Shown piece by piece: positions 26,930 through 35,270 of a stretch of DNA of 36,696 bases. The translations under genes and the position numbers were made by a program. A model generated the notes under the pieces. It saw only the letters and a program-made list of their open reading frames with translations. It was not told the DNA's origin and did not search any database. Location of the stretch: NCBI GenBank assembly GCA_903644075.1, contig CAHJXH010000013.1:1-36696 (forward strand), in the 5' to 3' direction. Source of the DNA: Sphingobacteriaceae bacterium (GTDB taxonomy: Bacteria; Bacteroidota; Bacteroidia; Sphingobacteriales; Sphingobacteriaceae). Every line of letters starts with the position of its first letter. Position 1 is the stretch's first letter.

Positions 26930-27769
26930 TTATATTTTTCCGCTTAAGCCGTTATAAATCATTTGCCCTGCCAGTATGGTTACAATTACCGCAAACACCC
27001 AGCGTAACCAGCCCGATGAGTTGGAGTTTACCAATATTTTAGAGCCTGTTAAAGCGCCCAGTAAAACCCCTATAACCACAGGCATAGCCAATGCAGGGTC
27101 GATATAGCCACGTTGCAGGTAAACCACCGCACTTGCCGCCGCCGTAACGCCAATCATGAAATTACTGGTAGTGGTTGATACCTTAAACGGCACGCGCATA
27201 ATGCTATCCATTGCCACAACTTTCAGCGAGCCCGAACCGATACCTAATAAGCCTGATATAACACCCGCAAAAAGCATCATAATAAAGCCACCGCCTACTT
27301 TACGTACGCTGTATTTAATGATTTCGCCATCAGCCGTTGGATAAGAGCCGTTTAGTTTAAGCTTTTGTGCCCATACACTTTCATTTTGTAAAACGGTGGT
27401 GTCTTTTTTGCGAAGCGACATGATGGCCGAGAAGATCAGTATTACCCCAAATATAACCGCAATAACCGGCGCATGGATCACTAATGAAAGCATAGCACCT
27501 ATCAAAGCCCCGGTGGTGGTAGCAATCTCAAGGAACATACCGATACGCATATTGGTAATACCCTCCTTAACATACGCCGCCGCCGAACCCGATGATGTAG
27601 CGATAACTGATACCAGCGACGCTCCAATAGCATAATGGATATTTACACCCAGCCCGATAGTAAGTAACGGAATAATTACTACGCCCCCACCTAAACCAGT
27701 TAGCGAACCTAACAAGCCGGCGAAATAAGAACCTACCAGTATAATTAATGTTAAAACGAGTACCGACAT
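26930..27769 (-). CDS. TauE/SafE (TSUP) family sulfite/sulfonate exporter-like permease
   Basis: The 279-residue membrane protein has two repeated four-helix halves. The N-terminal half carries LLGSLTGLGGGVVIIPLLTIGLGV, and the second half carries GGFIMMLFAGVISGLLGIGSGSLKVVAMDSIM. These twin Gly-rich motifs mark the TSUP (TauE/SafE) family. Members move sulfite, sulfoacetate, thiosulfate and other organosulfur or organic anions. The substrate here is unknown. It is transcribed ahead of the DUF1634 gene with a three-base gap, so the pair is one unit. Confidence 0.92.
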   Translation of the reverse strand: MSVLVLTLIILVGSYFAGLLGSLTGLGGGVVIIPLLTIGLGVNIHYAIGASLVSVIATSSGSAAAYVKEGITNMRIGMFLEIATTTGALIGAMLSLVIHAPVIAVIFGVILIFSAIMSLRKKDTTVLQNESVWAQKLKLNGSYPTADGEIIKYSVRKVGGGFIMMLFAGVISGLLGIGSGSLKVVAMDSIMRVPFKVSTTTSNFMIGVTAAASAVVYLQRGYIDPALAMPVVIGVLLGALTGSKILVNSNSSGWLRWVFAVIVTILAGQMIYNGLSGKI

Positions 27770-28083
27770 TTAGCGCAGCAGTATTGAGCTGGCTAAATTA
27801 GCAAATACTTTTTTAGCTGCCCGGTTTTTAATGTAACGTTAATCTTAATATTAAACACAAAGCAACTGCGTTATGTTAATGTCTTTCCGAAACATTGCCT
27901 ACGTTTTTATCCCTTGTTAAAACAAGTGCCATTAGCAATACCGTTACCTTCCCTTCAAAAGGGGAAAACGCAGTAGGTGCTTCTTGCAAAAACTTTAATA
28001 AGAGGTAAAATTTAGGCTAATCGACTTTTGTAATCTGTAGATAATTAAATACAAATAGCTACTTTAACCGTTTATAACATTGT
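27770..28083. other. Intergenic region with MITE-like repeat A
   Basis: The 314 bases between the divergent TSUP permease and the first M16 peptidase hold repeat A (27903-28014) and AT-rich leader sequence. TTTG at 28026-28029 is followed 19 bases later by TACAAATA, which is only a partial match to the -33/-7 promoter layout. No reading frame of interest was seen. Confidence 0.55.
27903..28014 (+). repeat. MITE-like repeat, copy A
   Basis: This ~110-base sequence aligns end to end with copy B (30956-31067). Shared words include GCAATACCGTT, a central TTCCC-TTcaAAA-GGGGAA-like palindrome, GCAAAAAC, and AAGAGGTA followed by AAATTT. Its left end has decayed compared with copy B. It lies upstream of the M16 peptidase pair in the same orientation as copy B. 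Confidence 0.75.
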
Positions 28084-29451
28084 ATGAGAATTAAGCACTG
28101 CCTTTTTATATTATTTTGCCTGATAAGCTGCGAGCTTTTCGCCCAAAGCAAACTGCCCGCCAACATGTTTTTACGTAAGCTACCCAACGGTTTGGATGTA
28201 CTGGTGATTGAAGACAGTAGCGTACCCCTTGCCACGGTAATGATTACCTGTAAAAATGGCTCGTTTACCGAAACGCCGCAGTTTAACGGGCTAAGCCACC
28301 TGTACGAGCACATGTTTTTTAAGGCCAATAAAGACTACCCTTCGCAGGAAGAATTTATGAACCGCATCAGCGAACTGGGTATCGACTTTAATGGCTCAAC
28401 CACCTTCGAAAATGTGAACTACTACTTCACCCTGCCCAGCGCTAATTTAAAACCGGGTTTGGAGTTGATGAATTCTTCTATCCGTTACCCATTATTCAAC
28501 CCCGAGGAAATGGCGAAGGAAAACATTGTGGTTGATGATGAGTTTCAACGCCACGAATCGACCCCGGCTTTTGCCTTGATCGATAGCATGGACCACAAAA
28601 TGTGGGGCAAACTTTACAGCCGCAAAAACCCAACCGGCGACCATAACGTAATCCGCTCGGCTACGCCTGCCTTGATGGATTCGATCAAGAACAAATACTA
28701 TTATCCAAACAACGCAATGCTTACCATTGCAGGCGATGTAAAGCATGAAGCTGTATTTAGCGAGGTAGAGGCATTGTTCGGTAGCTGGCAGCCCTCTCCC
28801 TTCGATCCATTCAAAAAATGGCCGATACCAGAGTTTAAGCCATTAACCAAAGTCGATTATTTCGTGGTGAAATCAAACCTTACCAATGTACCTTTTATCC
28901 AGATGGCCTGGTTTGGTCCCGATACCCGTACCGATGTTGCATCAACCTATGCGGCCGATGTATTCTCTTATATCCTCGACCAAAATTCATCGAAACTGAG
29001 TAAGGCGCTCATCCAATCGGGGCTGGCACTCAATGTCGATTTTAGTTATTTAACGCTGAGACATACCGGTCCGATCACATTAACCGTAGTACCAAACCCT
29101 ACCAAAGTGGCCGAATGCTTTGCCGAAATTAAGCACCAAATCTCGCTTTGGGATACCCCCGATTACGTAACCGACGAGCAGCTGGAAACAGCCAAACGCA
29201 AACTCGAGATTAAACAGATCCGCGAAGCCGAAGTAACCAGCGATTTTACGCAGGTACTTTCGTTCTGGTGGGCATCGGCATCAATAGATTATTTTAATAC
29301 CTATAATGACAATTTAAAGAAGATGACAAAGGACGATCTGCGGGCTTATGTACGCAAGTATATCATCAACAAGCCCTATTGCGCAGGCCTGTTAATTAAC
29401 CCGGGCATGGAACAACAAATTGCCCCCGAAACATTTTTTAAAGCAAAGTAG
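28084..29451 (+). CDS. M16 family zinc peptidase, catalytic subunit
   Basis: The 455-residue protein has a short signal peptide (MRIKHCLFILFCLISCELFAQ). The inverted zinc motif HLYEH at 72-76 (HxxEH), with Glu153 exactly 77 residues after His76, gives the complete M16 signature HxxEH-x76-E. NPTGDHNVIRSATPALMDSIKNKYYYPNNAMLTIAGDV is the second conserved block. The length, about 450, is that of an M16B half-enzyme. It would act in the periplasm on peptides. The next gene on the same strand encodes an M16 protein without the zinc motif, the usual two-subunit arrangement. Confidence 0.92.
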   Translation: MRIKHCLFILFCLISCELFAQSKLPANMFLRKLPNGLDVLVIEDSSVPLATVMITCKNGSFTETPQFNGLSHLYEHMFFKANKDYPSQEEFMNRISELGIDFNGSTTFENVNYYFTLPSANLKPGLELMNSSIRYPLFNPEEMAKENIVVDDEFQRHESTPAFALIDSMDHKMWGKLYSRKNPTGDHNVIRSATPALMDSIKNKYYYPNNAMLTIAGDVKHEAVFSEVEALFGSWQPSPFDPFKKWPIPEFKPLTKVDYFVVKSNLTNVPFIQMAWFGPDTRTDVASTYAADVFSYILDQNSSKLSKALIQSGLALNVDFSYLTLRHTGPITLTVVPNPTKVAECFAEIKHQISLWDTPDYVTDEQLETAKRKLEIKQIREAEVTSDFTQVLSFWWASASIDYFNTYNDNLKKMTKDDLRAYVRKYIINKPYCAGLLINPGMEQQIAPETFFKAK

Positions 29452-29497
29452 AAGAGAAGCAAGAGACAAGAACCAGGAAACAAGACATGAATTAAGA

Positions 29498-29530
29498 GGA
29501 ATCAGGAATCGAGAGTCAAGAATCGAGACC
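29498..29530 (+). repeat. Short GAATC/GAGTC repeat, copy 4
   Basis: This is another copy of the degenerate ~10-base tandem (GGAATCAGGAATCGAGAGTC and on to AATCGAGACC). It is preceded by a run of CAAGA/GAAACAAGA words from 29452. It occupies the gap between the two M16 genes. Confidence 0.65.
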
Positions 29531-29604
29531 AAAACAAATTTTGTTAATTCTTAAATTCTCTCAATTCGGTTCAAGACAATAATTATGTTAATTCTGATCA
29601 ATAA

Positions 29605-30924
29605 ATGAAGAAACTCATAACCACCATATTTTCCTTGTGCTTCATCTTCAGCACAGGTATAGCCCAAACCCTGCCTACCAATACCACCACCTCTTTTATG
29701 GTAAATGGTTTAAAGGTAATATTTAAGCCAACCGTTAAAGACGTGATCAGCGTGCGGATGTATTTCCGTGGCGGGGTTTACAATTATCCCGGATCAATGG
29801 CCGGGATAGAAAGCATGGCCTTGAAAGCTGCTACCGAATGCGGCACCAAGAAATACAATGCCGATAAATTTCGCGACCTGGCCGATGAATTTGGCGTAGC
29901 GATAGGCGGTTCGGCCACTTACGATTATGGCAATATTGGTATTGATTGCGTTGCTAAATATTTTAACCAAAGCTGGGACCTGTTTGCCGAGGCCATTAAC
30001 AACCCAATATTTGACAATGCCGAAGTACAGCTATTAAAAAGCAAACAAATAACCCTGATTAACGGCCAGCAAAGCGACCCCGACCAGCACCTCGACAACC
30101 TGCAGGTACAAACCGCCTTTGCCGGTACACCTTACGCTACCGACCCGGACGGCACGGAGCAAAGCCTCACCGCTTTAAGCAGCACCGACCTGAAAGAATA
30201 TTACTATAACCTGCTCAACAAAAACCGCATGTTTATTGTGGTAGCCGGTAATATTAGTCGCCAGCAAATTGAGGAGAAGATCAAAGCCTCTTTCGCTTCG
30301 CTCCCATCAAAGCCGTACACCGCACCTGTTCGCCAGGCACCGGTTTGGAAAGAGAATAAAGTTTATGTAGAAAGCCGTGCGCTGGCCACCAATTATATAA
30401 GCGCAGCCTTTAATGCGCCGCCGGTAAACAGCCCGGAGGAGTTTTTAGCTTATCGCATGGGTATCTCTGCCTTTGGTGGAACACTTTTTAACGAGCTCCG
30501 CACTAAACTCAATTTATCTTATGATCCCGGCGCTTATGCAGTATCGCAACTCATGTCGTATGGCATCATCCACGTAAGCACCAACAGCCCTAAAGAAGCC
30601 ATAGAAGCAACCGCCCGCACATTGAGCCGCCTGAAAGAACTCGGCATATCAGACGAAGGGTTAAAATATTTGAAAGGCAGCTTCATCACCTCTAACTACA
30701 TTAAAGAGCAGGGTTCGGGTGCAATCACCGCCAACCTCGGTTCGGCCGAAATTAATGGTGGCTGGGAATATGCAGATAAGCTGCCCGCTATGATTAATGC
30801 CATAACCGTTGACCAAATAAACGCAGCCATGCTCAAGTACATTAGTGGCCTTCGCTGGACTTACATCGGCGACCCTGAACTTGCAAAAAAAGCCGAAGAG
30901 GCTTTTAGCACCCAGGTGCATTAA
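29605..30924 (+). CDS. M16 family peptidase, non-catalytic subunit
   Basis: The 439-residue exported protein (signal peptide MKKLITTIFSLCFIFSTGIAQ) has the M16 fold with FKPTVKDVISVRMYFRGGVYNYPGSMAGIESMALKAATECGTKKY. Where the catalytic partner has HLYEH, this one has the segment AGIESMAL, with no zinc ligands. The later part (NYISAAFNAPPVNSPEEFLAYRM, LFNELRTKLNLSYDPGAY) keeps the conserved R/Y-rich substrate-binding block of M16 C-terminal domains. In known M16B enzymes one active and one inactive half form a heterodimer. This gene very probably supplies the second half for the upstream gene, 153 bases away. Confidence 0.9.
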   Translation: MKKLITTIFSLCFIFSTGIAQTLPTNTTTSFMVNGLKVIFKPTVKDVISVRMYFRGGVYNYPGSMAGIESMALKAATECGTKKYNADKFRDLADEFGVAIGGSATYDYGNIGIDCVAKYFNQSWDLFAEAINNPIFDNAEVQLLKSKQITLINGQQSDPDQHLDNLQVQTAFAGTPYATDPDGTEQSLTALSSTDLKEYYYNLLNKNRMFIVVAGNISRQQIEEKIKASFASLPSKPYTAPVRQAPVWKENKVYVESRALATNYISAAFNAPPVNSPEEFLAYRMGISAFGGTLFNELRTKLNLSYDPGAYAVSQLMSYGIIHVSTNSPKEAIEATARTLSRLKELGISDEGLKYLKGSFITSNYIKEQGSGAITANLGSAEINGGWEYADKLPAMINAITVDQINAAMLKYISGLRWTYIGDPELAKKAEEAFSTQVH

Positions 30925-30955
30925 TGGTTTATGTATTCACAAATTTGATCGGCCT

Positions 30956-31067
30956 AAATTATACCCCTTATTAACATTAGTGGTATTGGCAATACCGTTG
31001 CATTCCCCTTTTAAAGGGAAAACTACTGCCTGTGCAAATGCAAAAACGTTCACAAGAGGTATAATTT
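30956..31067 (+). repeat. MITE-like repeat, copy B
   Basis: The element is 112 bases long with terminal inverted repeats AAATTATACCCCTT (30956-30969) and AAGAGGTATAATTT (31054-31067), matching at 13 of 14 positions. A central near-palindrome TTCCCCTTTTAAAGGGAA lies at 31003-31020. No coding sequence is inside, as expected for a miniature inverted-repeat element. Copy A lies upstream of the M16 pair in the same orientation. Confidence 0.8.
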
Positions 31068-31144
31068 CTGCTGATTAAACTTGTGCTACCGATACTTGCT
31101 TCAATAAACGGTAGCAATTAGGACGATCAGTTTAGGTCCGTATT

Positions 31145-31615
31145 TTAATGGGGGAACGGGTGTATAATGGCGAAATAATAAGTCCAGGCGATGAGTAATA
31201 ACTGCATCGGGATACGGAAGATAAGGTAAAACACTCCCGGGCCGCTAAAGTCGCCTTCTTCCATATTTACCCGGCGCTGCGTTGCATACACATTGGCCGG
31301 TAGCATGGCTATTAAAAATATCACCAGTAAATAACCTGCTGTTACACGGGTTTCATAGATCATGATGCCGGCCGCACCTACAATTTCGATGACGCCGGTA
31401 ATAAGTATTATGAGTTTTTTTAGCGCATTGGGGATAAAAGGTGGCACCATCAAAATCATGCCTTTTATAAAAACAAAGTGTGCTATCGAAGTAAACAACA
31501 GCATTACGCATAAGGCCAGCCGACCGCTAAAATACAAATCTTCCCGCTGCTGAAATGCGTAGGTAAACAGCATCGATAAGGCAAAAACAGACACTAAAAC
31601 AATGAGTGGTTTCAT
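31145..31615 (-). CDS. DoxX-like membrane protein
   Basis: From the ATG at 31615 the protein has 156 residues and four hydrophobic segments (LIVLVSVFALSMLFTYAF, ALCVMLLFTSIAHFVFI, LIILITGVIEIVGAAGIMIYE, AGYLLVIFLIAMLPANVYA). GVIEIVGAAGIMI and the four-helix pattern are typical of DoxX/DoxD-like proteins, whose functions vary and are mostly unknown. An upstream ATG at 31657 would add 14 residues. It stands alone between repeat B and the aldolase gene. Confidence 0.75.
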   Translation of the reverse strand: MKPLIVLVSVFALSMLFTYAFQQREDLYFSGRLALCVMLLFTSIAHFVFIKGMILMVPPFIPNALKKLIILITGVIEIVGAAGIMIYETRVTAGYLLVIFLIAMLPANVYATQRRVNMEEGDFSGPGVFYLIFRIPMQLLLIAWTYYFAIIHPFPH

Positions 31616-31817
31616 GTTAAAAGCATAAGGGGTAAATAATTTACAATTGGTTAACATAAATGTAGTTAATCTGTTGTTTTTCTGTACCCTTTCACTAAAC
31701 TTTTTTCAACAAAAAATAGCGGTAGCCTGTTGTTATGTGTAAGTTTGATATAAAGCCCGCTAAACTTTTTCTTCTGAAGAATGCCGACAATCCGCTGTTA
31801 GAAACTCAATATTATTT

Positions 31818-31848
31818 TTTGAAACAGACAGGCGTTGTTTAGTTTTTG
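31818..31848 (+). promoter_or_regulatory. Probable Bacteroidota promoter for the aldolase gene
   Basis: TTTG (31818-31821) lies 19 bases ahead of AGTTTTTG (31841-31848; TAGTTTTTG with the preceding T). This approximates the Bacteroidota -33/-7 layout TTTG-N19-TAnnTTTG, with one mismatch in the -7 box. It lies about 53 bases before the start codon, which leaves a normal leader. Confidence 0.45.
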
Positions 31849-31901
31849 GAGGAGGAAAAATTTAGGGATCAATATCATCATACCCTTAACAAAACATAGC
31901 T

Positions 31902-32960
31902 ATGTCGTACCAAAAAATCACAGAGCTTTTAGGCAAAGACGCCGATTCGCTTTTAAACCACGAATGCAAAACTTTTTCTAAAGATCTATTACACGCCCCC
32001 TCGCCCGATTTTATCGATAATGTATTTTTAAACACTAACCGCAATCCGCAGGTACTACGCAACCTGGCTGCCATATACAATCACGGCCGCCTGGGTGGCA
32101 CAGGTTATTTATCGATACTCCCGGTTGATCAGGGCATCGAACATACCGCAGGCGCATCATTCGCCAAAAACCCGATGTATTTCGACCCCGAAAACATTAT
32201 CAAACTGGCTCTCGAAGCAGGATCAAACGCTGTGGCTACCACCTTTGGCAACCTGGCCAGCGTGGCACGTAAGTATGCCCATAAAATTCCTTTCCTGGTA
32301 AAGCTGAACCATAACGAGCTGCTCACCTACCCTACCAAGTACGACCAGATTATGTTTGGTTCGGTTGATGATGCCTGGAACCTGGGCGCAGCTGCCGTAG
32401 GAGCAACGATTTATTTCGGATCTGAAGAATCAGACCGCCAGATTGTGGAAGTAGCCAAAGCTTTTGAGCGCGCACATCAGCTAGGCTTGCCTACCGTTTT
32501 ATGGTGCTATACCCGCAACAACGGCTTCAAAAAAGATGGCGTTAATTACGAAACCGCAACAGATATAACCGCACAAGCCAACCATATTGGCGTAACCATA
32601 CAAGCCGATATCATCAAACAAAAAATGCCTGATGTAAACGGCGGCTTTAGCACCATCGGTTTCTCTAAAACAGACCCATTGATGTACAGCGAATTGGTTA
32701 CCGATAACCCGATTGATATGTGCCGCTACCAGGTAGCCAACTGCTACATGGGGCGTGCCGGATTGATCAACTCAGGCGGTGAGTCAAAAGGTGCATCAGA
32801 TTTAGCTGATTCTGTGAAAAATGCCGTAATCAACAAACGCGCAGGTGGCTCAGGGCTGATACTTGGTCGCCGCTCTTTCCAGCGTCCATTTGCTGAGGGT
32901 GTTGATTTTTTGCATACCATACAGGATGTATATCTGGAGAAAGAGATTGGCTTAGCTTAA
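31902..32960 (+). CDS. fbaB: Class I fructose-bisphosphate aldolase (DhnA/FbaB family)
   Basis: The 352-residue TIM-barrel protein matches the bacterial class I (Schiff-base) aldolase family, with YLSILPVDQGIEHTAGASF near residue 70-88 and KLNHNELLTYP. Lys239 in the segment TIQADIIKQKMP is the likely Schiff-base lysine. SGGESKGASDLADSVKNAVINKRAGGSGLILGRRSFQR near the end is the phosphate-binding end. It splits fructose 1,6-bisphosphate to glyceraldehyde phosphate and dihydroxyacetone phosphate, and the reverse. It is complete and monocistronic by appearance. Confidence 0.92.
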   Translation: MSYQKITELLGKDADSLLNHECKTFSKDLLHAPSPDFIDNVFLNTNRNPQVLRNLAAIYNHGRLGGTGYLSILPVDQGIEHTAGASFAKNPMYFDPENIIKLALEAGSNAVATTFGNLASVARKYAHKIPFLVKLNHNELLTYPTKYDQIMFGSVDDAWNLGAAAVGATIYFGSEESDRQIVEVAKAFERAHQLGLPTVLWCYTRNNGFKKDGVNYETATDITAQANHIGVTIQADIIKQKMPDVNGGFSTIGFSKTDPLMYSELVTDNPIDMCRYQVANCYMGRAGLINSGGESKGASDLADSVKNAVINKRAGGSGLILGRRSFQRPFAEGVDFLHTIQDVYLEKEIGLA

Positions 32961-32987
32961 GAGATAAAGGATAAAAGACTTTTGGAC

Positions 32988-33058
32988 GAAGGACAAATGA
33001 GGGATATTGCTATCCATCTTTTGTCCTTTGTCTTTATTCTAAAAATTCTTAATCCATG
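32988..33058 (+). repeat. Hairpin-bearing direct repeat, copy 1
   Basis: GAAGGACAAATGAGGGATAT begins this ~70-base repeat, followed by a complementary TTTTGTCCTTTG arm. The same sequence recurs at 33176-33247 with about 85% identity by eye. This copy begins 27 bases after the aldolase stop. Confidence 0.8.
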
Positions 33059-33061
33059 GCT

Positions 33062-33165
33062 GTCGCAAGTTTAGCGCGCGTAACTTGTGACTTAACTACT
33101 GTAAGCTTCCAGCTTACGTAAGGTGAAACCTTACCCAAGTATAACCACAGGTTGGAAACCTGCGG
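33062..33165 (+). repeat. Array of four consecutive hairpins
   Basis: Four stems follow each other: GTCGCAAGTT/AACTTGTGAC (33062-33091), GTAAGCT-TCC-AGCTTAC (33101-33117), GTAAGGT-GAA-ACCTTAC (33118-33134), and CCACAGGTT-GGA-AACCTGCGG (33145-33165). The last three all have three-base loops, and hairpins two and three abut directly. The array lies between the two direct repeats. Confidence 0.8.
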
Positions 33166-33175
33166 TAGCGAATAT

Positions 33176-33247
33176 GAAGGACAAATGAGGGATATTACTA
33201 TTCATCATTTGTCCTTCATCTTTAATCCAAAAATCCTTAATCTATTT
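33176..33247 (+). repeat. Hairpin-bearing direct repeat, copy 2
   Basis: GAAGGACAAATGA (33176-33188) and TCATTTGTCCTTC (33205-33217) pair perfectly over 13 bases. The copy runs on to about 33247 and into the last codons and stop (33242) of the M28 peptidase gene on the other strand. Confidence 0.8.
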
Positions 33248-34891
33248 CAAATAACTTTCCCTCACCGCCTTAAACTCCGAACCTTGTTTCCATTGCGGCC
33301 ACTCGTTGCTATAGGCCAGTTTTTTGCCGACTAAGAAAACAAGTTGCAAATCCTGGATAGTACCGCTTACATCCCATTTGGCGGCGTCATATTCGTCGTT
33401 GGGTTTGTGGTATACGTTGCTGTTGTAGTATTCGTGCATTTTAAGGCCAGCTTCTTTACCCTGGACTACCAGGTCGGTACCGGTTTCGATGTAGAGGGCC
33501 GGGATACCCACTTTGGCAAAATTGAAATGGTCCGAACGGAAATACATGCCTTTTGATGGCACTGCTTCGGGCTCAATATGTCGGCCTTGTGTTTTGGCAG
33601 CCTCCGACAAGTAATCTTCCAATTGCGATTGTCCGTACCCTACTACCGAAATATCTTTGGTTTTTCCGTAAGGGTAAAACATATCCATGTTAATATCAGC
33701 CACTGTTTTATTTTTCGGGAAAGCCGGATTCTCGGCATAATAGGCCGATCCCCATAAACCCTGCTCTTCTGCCGTAACCGACAAGAAGATGATGGTGCGC
33801 TCGGGCTTAGTCTTCATGCTCTTAAAGGCTTTGGCCAGTTCCAGCAAACCTGCAGTTCCGCTGGCATTATCGATGGCGCCATTATAAATACTATCGCCTT
33901 TGGCATCTGGCTTACTGATACCGAAGTGGTCCCAATGGGCTGAATAAATAATGCACTCATCGGCATGTTTGGTACCCGTAATCTTAGCAATCACATTGTG
34001 CGACTGGTTATACTTGCAAGTAGTACTTAAACCAGTAGTAACATTTAAATTCATCAGGCTGCCTTTAAAGTCGGGAGCTAATGCCTTAGACAGCATGGTT
34101 TTATAATCAGTACCAATTGTGGTAAATAATTTCTCTGCAGATGGCAATGTCAACCATCCCTCGAAAGCACACTTATAACTTTCGTGGCCGCGCGGATCGA
34201 GGTATAATTTCGATGCTTTCCAGCTATTAGCAACCACGCTGAAACCATAGGCAGCAGGTGCAGTATCGTGAATAATTAAGCAGCCTTTGGCACCGTGTTT
34301 AGCCGCTTCATCGTATTTATAAGTCCAGCGGCCGTAGTAGGTCATGGTTTTACCTTTAAACTGTTTGGCATCATAATAACCCGGATCATTAACCAGCACT
34401 ACCACAATTTTACCCTTTACATCCAGCCCGGCATAATCATCGTGGTGAAACTCGGGTGCCGAGATGCCGAAACCGGCGAAAACCAGTTCTTCGTTCTTTA
34501 GGTCGATACGCGCATCTGTGCGGCGTGTCCACAAAACATAATCCTTTAACCCCTCCAAGTCGAAACTGGCATTGGCTCCCGTTACCTTCATCTGCGGATC
34601 GGGATTGGTATAGATAGATACCATTGGTACCGGCTGTAAATAGCTGCCCTTATTGCCTGGCTCTAAACCCAAAGCCTTAAACTGCCCTTGTAAATAATTG
34701 AGCGTAGCTGTTTCACCCGGGCTAAACGGCAGGCGTCCCTGCAATTTATCGGATGATACCTCGCTTACGTATTTACGGTAGCTGGCCTCGGTAAAGGAGT
34801 TTAGCCCATCGGTATTTTGAGCCAATGCCGGGTATAGGCTGCCGGTAAAGCAAGCGGCAAGCAGAGAGAGCTTTATGTTTTTGATATTCAT
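33242..34891 (-). CDS. Exported M28 family zinc aminopeptidase with PA domain
   Basis: The 549-residue protein has a signal peptide (MNIKNIKLSLLAACFTGSLYPALAQ). A PA-type insert spans about residues 130-260 (ELVFAGFGISAPEFHHDDYAGLDVKGKIVVVLVNDPGYYD...). The M28 peptidase domain follows, with zinc ligands likely at His319 (SAHWDH), Asp341 (GAIDNASG), Glu375/Glu376 (VTAEEQGLWGS), Asp403 (DINMDM) and His495 (YHKPNDEYD). The set is complete, so it should be active as an aminopeptidase or glutaminyl-type enzyme in the periplasm. It is transcribed alone, and its 3' end lies inside a repeat. Confidence 0.93.
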   Translation of the reverse strand: MNIKNIKLSLLAACFTGSLYPALAQNTDGLNSFTEASYRKYVSEVSSDKLQGRLPFSPGETATLNYLQGQFKALGLEPGNKGSYLQPVPMVSIYTNPDPQMKVTGANASFDLEGLKDYVLWTRRTDARIDLKNEELVFAGFGISAPEFHHDDYAGLDVKGKIVVVLVNDPGYYDAKQFKGKTMTYYGRWTYKYDEAAKHGAKGCLIIHDTAPAAYGFSVVANSWKASKLYLDPRGHESYKCAFEGWLTLPSAEKLFTTIGTDYKTMLSKALAPDFKGSLMNLNVTTGLSTTCKYNQSHNVIAKITGTKHADECIIYSAHWDHFGISKPDAKGDSIYNGAIDNASGTAGLLELAKAFKSMKTKPERTIIFLSVTAEEQGLWGSAYYAENPAFPKNKTVADINMDMFYPYGKTKDISVVGYGQSQLEDYLSEAAKTQGRHIEPEAVPSKGMYFRSDHFNFAKVGIPALYIETGTDLVVQGKEAGLKMHEYYNSNVYHKPNDEYDAAKWDVSGTIQDLQLVFLVGKKLAYSNEWPQWKQGSEFKAVRESYLK

Positions 34892-34939
34892 GGACTGCGT
34901 TAGTTGTTTGAACTGGCAAAATACGCATTGATTTTCTTT

Positions 34940-35030
34940 TTGTCATATTGAGCGATAGCGAAATATCTTCTTCACCCTGTAAGATCGCTAATAAATCGCA
35001 GAAGATCCTTCACTACGTTCTGGATGACAA
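34940..35030. repeat. Palindromic interspersed repeat, diverged copy
   Basis: TTGTCAT at the left end and ATGACAA at 35024-35030 are complementary. The inside (AGCGATAGCGAAATATCTTC ... GCAGAAGATCCTTC) resembles the element at 2203-2292 but pairs less well. It is a decayed member of the family. Confidence 0.75.
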
Positions 35031-35239
35031 ATTTTTCATTTTTTTAATTGAATAATTAAACTATTAACACCGTTCCGAAAACCCAGTCCGGAAAACTGCA
35101 ACAAATTTTTCTCTTATCTATTTCATAATTAATTGGCTTGTTAATGCCTTCTGCATTAAAGGGCATTACAAAGTAAATAAACAGGATAATAAGTTTTCGT
35201 GGCGCAACTGTGTCACAAAGCAAAACCCACATTAATTAG

Positions 35240-35247
35240 TACTTTTG
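35240..35247 (+). promoter_or_regulatory. Possible promoter -7 box (TACTTTTG) for ubiD
   Basis: TACTTTTG matches TAnnTTTG and lies 150 bases before the start codon. There is no good -33 TTTG at the expected distance. If used, the long palindrome at 35271-35370 would be in the transcript leader. Confidence 0.3.
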
Positions 35248-35270
35248 GGGCAGTCTGAATGGCCCGTGTG

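Noticed and set aside
30845..31078. 77-codon frame overlapping the end of the second M16 gene
   Set aside because: It is out of frame with the peptidase and continues through MITE-like repeat B.
33062..33165. CRISPR array
   Set aside because: The hairpins are different sequences without equal spacers, and no cas gene is near.
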